A stretch of 37,449 nucleotides of DNA. Source: Bacteroidia bacterium (GTDB lineage Bacteria > Bacteroidota > Bacteroidia > Flavobacteriales > Flavobacteriaceae). Below are positions 31,375 to 37,449 of the stretch, one piece after another. The stretch's first letter is position 1; the number at the start of each line of letters is the position of its first letter. The notes beneath the pieces are model-generated. The model saw nothing but the letters and a program-made list of their open reading frames with translations, did no database searches and was not told where the DNA came from. The translations under genes and the position numbers were made by a program. The stretch spans positions 1 to 37,449 of the forward strand of contig JAUIIU010000027.1 in the NCBI GenBank assembly GCA_030431695.1. Reading direction: 5' to 3'.

Positions 31375-33147
31375 ATGTCCCTTCAGCAAAAATTAACACA
31401 GGAGATCAAAGCAATAACGCTTGATCACTTTGGTACAAGTCCCGAAACAGTCGAATTCCAGGCAACTCGCAGGGAGTTCGAGGGGGATATTACCGTTGTG
31501 GTTTTTCCTATGCTGAAGGTGATCAAAGGAAATCCGGTTCAGATTGGGGAGACCATTGGCAATCAGTTGAAGGATTCCGTGGACGAAGTGATTGATTTCA
31601 ACGTGGTAAAGGGTTTCCTGAACCTGGTATTAAGTGATGCGTACTTCCTGAAGTTCTTTAATGAGGTTGCGGATTTCTCTTCCTTCGGAATAAAACCCGC
31701 CGGAACAGGGGCCATGATGGTGGAATATGCTTCCCCCAACACCAACAAACCTCTTCACCTTGGGCATATGCGGAATATTCTGCTGGGATACTCTGTGGCA
31801 GAGATCCTGAAAGCTGCCGGGAAGAAAGTCTATAAGACACAGATCATCAACGACAGGGGGATCCATATCTGTAAAAGTATGCTGGCGTGGAAGCGCTACG
31901 GAAATGGTGAAACTCCCGAATCCTCAGGGTTGAAAGGTGATAAGCTGGTGGGCAACTACTACGTGGAATTTGATAAGATCTATAAGCAGGAGATTAAATC
32001 CCTCCAGGATGAAGGTCTTACGGAAGATGAGGCCAAGGCAAAAGCCCCCTCACTACTTGAAGCCCAGGAAATGCTTCGTAAGTGGGAAGCGGGCGACCCT
32101 GAAACCGTGGAACTCTGGAAGATGATGAACAGTTGGGTGTACGATGGTTTCGAAAAGACCTACGCCTCGCTTGGGGTCGATTTTGACAGCTACTACTACG
32201 AGAGTGACACCTATTTGCTCGGAAAGGACAATATAGAGGAAGGACTGCAAGAAGGAGTATTCTTCAAGAAAGAGGATGGCTCAGTTTGGTGTGATCTTAC
32301 TGAAGATGGCCTGGATGAAAAGCTGGTGCTTAGAAGTGACGGAACTGCCGTTTATATGACCCAGGACATAGGTACGGCCATACAGAGGGTCAAGGACCAC
32401 CCGGATGTGAACGGGATGATCTATACCGTTGGGAACGAACAGGATTACCATTTCAAAGTATTGTTCCTGATCCTGAAAAAGCTTGGCTATAGTTGGGCCG
32501 AGAACCTGTACCACCTGAGTTACGGGATGGTGGATCTCCCTTCGGGGAAAATGAAAAGCCGTGAAGGTACGGTGGTGGATGCAGATGACCTCATTGCCGA
32601 AATGTCTGATACTGCACGTGAGATCTCCGAAGAACTTGGTAAGATCGAGGATTTTTCGGAAGAAGAGAAGGATGAGCTCTTTCACACTATCGGAATGGGA
32701 GCGCTAAAATATTTTATCCTGAAGGTCGACCCGCGAAAAGGAATGCTCTTCGATCCCAAGGAAAGTGTGGACTTCCAGGGCAATACCGGTCCGTTCATTC
32801 AGTATACCCATGCGAGGATACAGTCTATCCTGAGAAAAGCTCCCAATCTTGGGGAAGGAGATATTTCTGGAATAAAACTTCATCCGAAGGAAAAGGAATT
32901 ACTGAAGCAGCTTCAACTTTTCCCGGAAATTATCCAGGCGGCAGCAGCCAATTACAGTCCGGCACTAATTGCCAACTACACCTACGACCTGGTGAAGGAA
33001 TTCAACTCTTTCTATCAGAATGTTACCATTCTTGGTGCCGAAGATCCTTCCGAAAAACAATTCCGTGTTGAACTATCGGATGCCGTGGCGAAAGTGATCA
33101 AAACAGGGTTCAGGCTTCTTGGGATCCGGGTTCCGGACAGGATGTGA
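31375..33147 (+). CDS. argS: Arginyl-tRNA synthetase
   Basis: Charges tRNA(Arg). With the start at 31375 (MSLQQKLTQEIKAITLDHFG) the product has 590 residues. The N-terminal additional domain leads into VEYASPNTNKPLHLGHMRN, the class-I HIGH motif being HLGH at residues 128-131. GYSWAENLYHLSYGMVDLPSG is followed by GKMKSREG, the KMSK-like signature. The anticodon-binding DALR domain ends the protein (KVIKTGFRLLGIRVPDRM). An alternative start at 31345 adds 10 residues but falls inside the leader hairpin. The stop abuts the stop of the convergent TonB-receptor gene. Confidence 0.97.
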   Translation: MSLQQKLTQEIKAITLDHFGTSPETVEFQATRREFEGDITVVVFPMLKVIKGNPVQIGETIGNQLKDSVDEVIDFNVVKGFLNLVLSDAYFLKFFNEVADFSSFGIKPAGTGAMMVEYASPNTNKPLHLGHMRNILLGYSVAEILKAAGKKVYKTQIINDRGIHICKSMLAWKRYGNGETPESSGLKGDKLVGNYYVEFDKIYKQEIKSLQDEGLTEDEAKAKAPSLLEAQEMLRKWEAGDPETVELWKMMNSWVYDGFEKTYASLGVDFDSYYYESDTYLLGKDNIEEGLQEGVFFKKEDGSVWCDLTEDGLDEKLVLRSDGTAVYMTQDIGTAIQRVKDHPDVNGMIYTVGNEQDYHFKVLFLILKKLGYSWAENLYHLSYGMVDLPSGKMKSREGTVVDADDLIAEMSDTAREISEELGKIEDFSEEEKDELFHTIGMGALKYFILKVDPRKGMLFDPKESVDFQGNTGPFIQYTHARIQSILRKAPNLGEGDISGIKLHPKEKELLKQLQLFPEIIQAAAANYSPALIANYTYDLVKEFNSFYQNVTILGAEDPSEKQFRVELSDAVAKVIKTGFRLLGIRVPDRM

Positions 33148-35727
33148 TCAAAAGAGTAACTTCAGGGAGATATTTGGTGTGAAGCCCAGTGAGAACTGCT
33201 CCACCTGTGTCAGGAATTCATTTCCCTCATCGTCCCTGTCCAGCACGAAATAACGGTCGAGTGCATTTTTCCTATCGAAGATATTTACCATCCCTACCGC
33301 AATTTTCCCTGTGAAAGTGTCGTCCAAAGGTAAGGTGTAGCTCGCCGAAAGGTCGGTTCGGAAGAAGTCTTTGAGGGTGTCATCATTGGGAGTATCAAAA
33401 TTGATCATCGAATCATTCCCTTGAGAGATTATTGCATTACCGGGGACCGGGGACGTGTAAGGTATCCCACTGTGATAGGTGGTCCCCACCGAGAACAGGA
33501 AGGATTTCAAGGAATAGGATGCAGCCGCCGAAAGGGAGTGGGTGACGTCAAAATTACTTCTGAAATCGGATGGGACTAGCTCGTCAAAACTGTATGCGTT
33601 GTCCTGGTAGGTATAGCTTATCCATGCATTCAGCTGCTCTGTTTTCCTACTGATAGACAGCTCCACACCATTCACATCGTATCCACCACGAGCATTTTCG
33701 TTAGCCAGTTGGTTTCTGAATCCCTGGTTCAGGGTATTGATGCCATCAACCATTTTGTAAAAACCCTCAATTCCGAACGACCATTTATCCTTTTTAAAAG
33801 TACCGCCCAGAGTAAACTGTGAGTTCTCCAATATGGGCTGATCATCAGACCCAAGAATGATCCAGCGCTGGTTCTCTATCCCAAGCAAACTATTGTTGAT
33901 ATCAATCGTCTGTGCCACGGCCTGGTGTTTTTGTTCGAAGGAGGCGGACAAACTTACTTCGGAATTGATCTTCTGTGAAATAGTGATCCGTGGTTCTAGG
34001 AAGCTGTTATCGATCTGAGGATAATTTGTGAATCGCAATCCGGCCGTGACCAGGCTGCGCTTGTTGAACAGGTTCATCTTCGAATTGAGATAGAAGCCGT
34101 CGGACACCAACTCATTTTGCGTTACGAACACCTGGTTGATCTCAAACGGACTACTTTCATTGATGATCTCAGTTTCGGTTCGCTGATATCCCCCCTCCAG
34201 GGCAAGTTTCGAGTTCGGGGTGTAGACAAGTTCAGCACTGATCTGGCTTTCGGTAAGCTCATTTCGTTGCGATTCAAGCTGACCAGTATCGATATCCTGG
34301 TTACCGCCATTATTCACATAGTCTGAAGAACTGTAGCTGATATTAGAAGAGAGCTGTTTAGTCCATTCCCGCTCCCACGAAAGCCCATGGACCAGCGTCT
34401 GTTGTTTCAGTTCACTAACGTTCTTACTCAGGGAGGTCTCGCCTGTAAAACGTTCGGTGAAATTCAGTTTATTGAAAATAGTGAGGAAGTTGTATTGGAG
34501 TTTGTCCTTGTTCGTCAGTTCCCAGATAGCCTTTCCGTTGATATCGTAGAAATTAAAGTCCTCGTCTGTGGATCTCAGACCTTCTGTGCTGTTGGTCCGG
34601 AAGTTGGTCACTACTGTATTCTGAAATACTCTTTGAAAGAATTCGTTGTAGACAGGGTTTCCTAGCCCGGTGTTTATAGACGTGCGTCCAGAAACATGAA
34701 ACGCAAAACGCTCGGAAGCCGGGATCTTGGCGTAGAACTGCGTACTGATGAAATCCACGGAGGCAGCACCGGTAACCTGGTCCGGGATGTCACTGTCCGA
34801 TTTCATACTGATAACCCCAGATACACTTTCTGAAAAGCGTGGATGGGTTCCGTTCTTATAGATCGTGACATGCTGGGTGAGGTTTGGGTTAAAGGCCGAA
34901 ATCAGGCCAAAGAAATGACCGCTTTGGTACATTCGGATCCCATCCCAGAGCAACAAGACCTCATCGCTTTTCCCGCCCCGGATATTGATGTTCGAAGCGG
35001 TTTCATTATAACTTTCAATTCCTGGTAAGATCTGGGCGATCTTGAGAACGTCCGGTTCGATCAGGCTGGGAAGGATCTCGAAGTTCTGGTTCGATATGGA
35101 TACCGAACCTTCCGCATTCCGCGAGATCCCCTTCGTCAGGTAGCTGTTAACTAATACCGTAGGGAGATAATTGAAGCGTTGATCGATGAAAATCAACGGA
35201 CAGCCCTGCTCGGAATTCAGGTCACCGGCCAATACTTCCTTTACCTTGAATCCCAGATAATACACAGCCAGAGATGTGCCTTCCGAAATACCGGCTATAG
35301 TGAATTGGCCACCCCTACCCGTGCTCACCTGGAAGCCACTACCTACTACTGAAGCACCGCTCAGCGGAGTTCCGGTGGCGGTATCTATGAGGGTTCCGCA
35401 AATAGATATAATAGGAGAATCACCAACTGTAACCGCGATATAGCGTTCGTCGATCCTGAAGAACTGGATGTCGCAGTTGTTGGATAATTGGTTCAGTGCA
35501 CCTTCAATACTTGCGGGATCATCCACTGCACAGCGAATATTCCTAAGGTCTCTCCGATTGTAGGAGAAACTGAGATCGAATCTCCTCTCATACTCTTTCA
35601 GTAAGGTAATAACAGCTTTTTCCCCGGAAGGAGAATCCTGAGCCGGTAGGAGGTAAGAGGTAAATAGAAATAGGAGGAGGACGCCGAGTTTATTCTGAAT
35701 CTTTCGTATTGAATATCGTGATCGCAT
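33148..35727 (-). CDS. FecA-like TonB-dependent receptor with STN signalling domain
   Basis: An 859-residue outer-membrane receptor that can both import a ligand and signal to the FecR protein. The signal peptide is about residues 1-30 (ending LLPAQ). Residues about 35-102 form an STN (secretin/TonB N-terminal) domain, residues 108-185 a carboxypeptidase-regulatory-like domain (CGTLIDTATGTPLSGASVVG). The plug contains INIRGGKSDEVLLLWDGIRM and VSGVISMKSD, and the barrel ends in SLKLLF. The STN domain and the upstream fecR and sigma genes identify a cell-surface signalling receptor. Its start overlaps the end of fecR by 38 nt. No susD gene follows; the gene ends against argS. Confidence 0.92.
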   Translation of the reverse strand: MRSRYSIRKIQNKLGVLLLFLFTSYLLPAQDSPSGEKAVITLLKEYERRFDLSFSYNRRDLRNIRCAVDDPASIEGALNQLSNNCDIQFFRIDERYIAVTVGDSPIISICGTLIDTATGTPLSGASVVGSGFQVSTGRGGQFTIAGISEGTSLAVYYLGFKVKEVLAGDLNSEQGCPLIFIDQRFNYLPTVLVNSYLTKGISRNAEGSVSISNQNFEILPSLIEPDVLKIAQILPGIESYNETASNINIRGGKSDEVLLLWDGIRMYQSGHFFGLISAFNPNLTQHVTIYKNGTHPRFSESVSGVISMKSDSDIPDQVTGAASVDFISTQFYAKIPASERFAFHVSGRTSINTGLGNPVYNEFFQRVFQNTVVTNFRTNSTEGLRSTDEDFNFYDINGKAIWELTNKDKLQYNFLTIFNKLNFTERFTGETSLSKNVSELKQQTLVHGLSWEREWTKQLSSNISYSSSDYVNNGGNQDIDTGQLESQRNELTESQISAELVYTPNSKLALEGGYQRTETEIINESSPFEINQVFVTQNELVSDGFYLNSKMNLFNKRSLVTAGLRFTNYPQIDNSFLEPRITISQKINSEVSLSASFEQKHQAVAQTIDINNSLLGIENQRWIILGSDDQPILENSQFTLGGTFKKDKWSFGIEGFYKMVDGINTLNQGFRNQLANENARGGYDVNGVELSISRKTEQLNAWISYTYQDNAYSFDELVPSDFRSNFDVTHSLSAAASYSLKSFLFSVGTTYHSGIPYTSPVPGNAIISQGNDSMINFDTPNDDTLKDFFRTDLSASYTLPLDDTFTGKIAVGMVNIFDRKNALDRYFVLDRDDEGNEFLTQVEQFSLGFTPNISLKLLF

Positions 35728-36607
35728 CCTTATTCTCTATGGTATAATTGAGTTCGAACGGTACCGTGATCGCCTGAAGCGCTGCTACGAGGTCGTCGTT
35801 CGGGAAACCACCCGTAAAACGTAAATTTACGTCAATATTTTCAGTTGAAGCAGTGAGTCCGTACTCGTCTTCCAGTACCGAAATAACTTGTAGGATCGGA
35901 CGGTCATCGAACCTGCTTTCGTTATGAATCCAGCCTGGTTCCAGGGTGTGGAGATCATCCAGGTCGAGATTCCCTCCTTCCAGGGTTATAGATCTTCCGG
36001 CAGGCAGTTCTATGGAAATGTCGTCCTGGTCAACACGAACCAGTCCTTCGTAACAACTCACTTCAAGTCCGAATTGGTTCGAGACCACGTTGAATTTCGT
36101 GCCCAGCACGGTCACTGAACCCCGGGCGGTCTGCACGGTAAAGGAACTTCCTTTCTGAACTTCGAAGAAACCCTCACCGTGGAAATCGACCAGGCGGTTG
36201 TTCTTCCAGTTGAAACCCTTCAGCTCGATCTTCGAATTTTCGTTAAGGAACACCCTGCTATTGTCCGGCAATTGATAGAGTTCGGTTTGGGTGAATTCGG
36301 TGGTTGTACCGATCTCGTAGTTCGATACGAACAAATATGTAGCGGCCAAAAGGGTTAGAGCAGCGGCTATCTTCAAAACGGTCGCCAGTTTGATCAATTT
36401 TGGTTTCTGCCTGGTAGTCAAGTGGGATTTGCGCGCTGCCAGGTCTTCCAGCCCACTTTCAACATCATGCCGGGGCAGTTCAACCTCCCTGACAAAGGAG
36501 TCGATCTTTATAAATGACGAAAACTCCGGAATCGTCCTGAAAACCTCAAATTCTTCCGGAGTTAGTTCGCCATTTAACCATTTATCCAATAAATCTTTCT
36601 TTTTCAT
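35690..36607 (-). CDS. FecR-family anti-sigma factor / signal transducer
   Basis: Inner-membrane protein that holds the ECF sigma factor and receives the signal from the receptor's STN domain. The protein has 305 residues. The N-terminal cytoplasmic part (KKKDLLDKWLNGELTPEEFE) is followed by a transmembrane helix at about residues 72-95, then a periplasmic FecR domain (ELYQLPDNSRVFLNENSKIE, FHGEGFFEVQKGSSFTVQTA, GTKFNVVS) and a C-terminal STN-like domain of the type common in Bacteroidota (RFTGGFPNDDLVAALQAI). It sits between the sigma gene and the receptor gene, the classical order. Confidence 0.93.
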   Translation of the reverse strand: MKKKDLLDKWLNGELTPEEFEVFRTIPEFSSFIKIDSFVREVELPRHDVESGLEDLAARKSHLTTRQKPKLIKLATVLKIAAALTLLAATYLFVSNYEIGTTTEFTQTELYQLPDNSRVFLNENSKIELKGFNWKNNRLVDFHGEGFFEVQKGSSFTVQTARGSVTVLGTKFNVVSNQFGLEVSCYEGLVRVDQDDISIELPAGRSITLEGGNLDLDDLHTLEPGWIHNESRFDDRPILQVISVLEDEYGLTASTENIDVNLRFTGGFPNDDLVAALQAITVPFELNYTIENKDAITIFNTKDSE

Positions 36608-36663
36608 TTCGTTGGCATGTTCATTTGTATAACAGTTTCAACCTCAAATTACTACCTCAAGTA

Positions 36664-37173
36664 TCAAATTTTTTCAATTTTGGTTCTCAGAGCGGCCAGT
36701 GCATCGTGAATTCGTTTACCCGCTGCTTTCTCTGAAATCCCCAGTATTTCTGCGATCTCCTTGTATTTTTTTCCTTCAACACGATTGAGGAGAAAGGCGG
36801 TTCGCTGCATTTCTGTAAGTTCGGAGATGGCATCCGACAGTCGCTCTCCAAACTCCTTTTCCTCCAGTAGAAATTGGGGAGATTGTTCATTGAGTTCCTG
36901 TTTTTTGTCTTTTCTGAATTTAAGCACCACTTTCCGATGAGATACAGTATTCAGAAATAAGTTGTTCGAAACCGTATAAAGAAAGGACTTTGCCTTGGAA
37001 GGAGGGACTTTTCCGCAATTATTCCAAAGTTTGATAAAGGCTTCCTGGACAATATCAAAACTCTGGTCGTTGTCCCCGCTCTTAAAAAATATAAAATTGC
37101 GCAGCGCAGGCGACAACTCGCGGTAAAGCGAATTGAATACTTCTTCCTTGCAACTGCTTTCTTCCTTGTTCAT
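36664..37173 (-). CDS. ECF RNA polymerase sigma factor (FecI/RpoE-like)
   Basis: The start is taken at 37173 (MNKEESSCKEEVFNSLYREL), giving 169 residues, the usual length; a longer frame reaching 37407 would run through the opposite-strand SusD head and is rejected. Region 2 is clear (DIVQEAFIKLWNNCGKVPPS, KAKSFLYTVSNNLFLNTVSH), as is region 4 (LTEMQRTAFLLNRVEGKKYK, EIAEILGISEKAAGKRIHDA). There is no C-terminal extension. It leads the operon with fecR 56 nt downstream. It presumably activates this operon and perhaps the divergent SusD-like gene. Confidence 0.92.
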   Translation of the reverse strand: MNKEESSCKEEVFNSLYRELSPALRNFIFFKSGDNDQSFDIVQEAFIKLWNNCGKVPPSKAKSFLYTVSNNLFLNTVSHRKVVLKFRKDKKQELNEQSPQFLLEEKEFGERLSDAISELTEMQRTAFLLNRVEGKKYKEIAEILGISEKAAGKRIHDALAALRTKIEKI

Positions 37174-37240
37174 AGTTTCGGTTTCCGTGTATAAACTTAT
37201 AGAAAAAATATTTTTGGTCGAAGGGGTAGCATTTTCGTTT

Positions 37241-37262
37241 CTGAACTGTTCTATTACTGAAC
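37241..37262. promoter_or_regulatory. Repeated CTGAAC motif between the sigma gene and the divergent susD-like gene
   Basis: CTGAAC occurs at 37241-37246 and 37257-37262, and the first copy forms the inverted GAACTGTTC (37243-37251). It lies in the only 103-nt gap between two divergent starts, 15 nt before the second. Such spacing is typical of a binding site, but two short repeats can arise by chance. Confidence 0.25.
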
Positions 37263-37276
37263 GCAAAAATATTCCT

Positions 37277-37449
37277 ATGAAAAAATTATTCCGACTTTCC
37301 CTTGTGATCTCGGCCCTTGCAGTTTTCACAGCCTGTGAGACAGTTGAGCTTGAATTATTAGTAAACCCCAACCAGGTTGGGGAGGAGAACGCTGATCCGA
37401 ACTTCATTTTGAACGACGTTCAGCTGTCATTCGCCCGTAACGTCTGGAA
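37277..37449 (+). CDS. SusD/RagB-like outer-membrane lipoprotein, N-terminal 57 codons (runs off the right edge)
   Basis: The first 57 codons only. The signal peptide is MKKLFRLSLVISALAVFTAC, with the lipidated Cys at residue 20, and from residue 16 the DNA is identical to the gene head at the left edge. In the first 46 nt the two genes share only about 25 bases, so the identity begins abruptly. There is no susC in front of it; it is divergent from the ECF sigma gene. It may be regulated by that sigma factor. SusD membership is inferred from the left copy, which follows a SusC gene. Confidence 0.7.
   Translation, partial: MKKLFRLSLVISALAVFTACETVELELLVNPNQVGEENADPNFILNDVQLSFARNVW
37323..37449. 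repeat. Right arm of a 127-bp exact inverted repeat at the window ends
   Basis: Exact reverse complement of 1-127, with no mismatch over 127 bases. The inner boundary (37322/37323) lies in the signal-peptide codons. The exact length of 127, a common maximum k-mer size, together with the arms ending at both window edges, suggests a contig bounded by a repeat node. Confidence 0.95.

Noticed and set aside
37174-37407. N-terminal extension of the sigma factor to 37407
   Set aside because: It would add 78 residues unlike any ECF sigma factor and would run opposite the SusD signal peptide; the ATG at 37173 gives the normal length.

Overview
The window is a 37.4 kb piece of chromosome from a member of the Bacteroidota, most likely a Flavobacteriaceae. 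The signs are a RagA/SusC receptor followed by a SusD-like lipoprotein, a FecI/FecR/TonB-receptor trio, promoters of the TTG-N(17-23)-TAnnTTTG type, translation starts that mostly lack Shine-Dalgarno sequences, and an undivided translation gene cluster followed by carA, eno and gltA. I see no tRNA, rRNA, insertion sequence, integrase or CRISPR array, and no gene-free stretch longer than 300 bases.

Layout. (1) 1-5256, minus strand: the first 57 codons of a SusD-like lipoprotein gene, its 1081-residue SusC partner, and an Omp85/BamA-like outer-membrane protein. (2) 5357-22568, plus strand: the translation supercluster. A clear promoter drives rpsL-rpsG-fusA-rpsJ. A hairpin followed by a T-run separates rpsJ from the run rplC to rplQ, which includes secY, infA, rpmJ and rpoA and ends at a strong terminator. 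Structured spacers lie before rpsD and between rpoA and rplQ. (3) 22573-26511: carA and eno, which overlap by 4 nt, then gltA, each block closed by an intrinsic terminator. (4) 26527-33147: a guanidino/arginine-themed area with an arginine deiminase/DDAH-like enzyme, a CtlX-like citrulline hydrolase, a tiny membrane protein and argS. It is interrupted by a minus-strand pair (maltose-type O-acetyltransferase and an NHL-like beta-propeller) and a beta-barrel protein. (5) 33148-37173, minus strand: a cell-surface signalling operon (ECF sigma factor, FecR-type anti-sigma factor, STN-bearing TonB-dependent receptor). (6) 37277-37449, plus strand: the first 57 codons of a second SusD-like lipoprotein gene.

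The most notable structure spans the whole window. Bases 1-127 and 37323-37449 are an exact inverted repeat. It begins inside the signal-peptide codons of two SusD-like genes whose first 46 nt differ and whose next 127 nt are identical. A perfect match of exactly 127 nt running off both ends is what a contig cut at a repeat by a k=127 de Bruijn assembler would show, so the window is probably a whole contig bounded by a duplicated susD gene. If both copies are real, the genome carries two inverted copies flanking the ribosomal protein cluster, with abruptly different signal peptides and upstream regions. That could be recent gene conversion, duplication or cassette exchange. The rest is mostly conserved housekeeping DNA with several candidate regulatory RNA structures.
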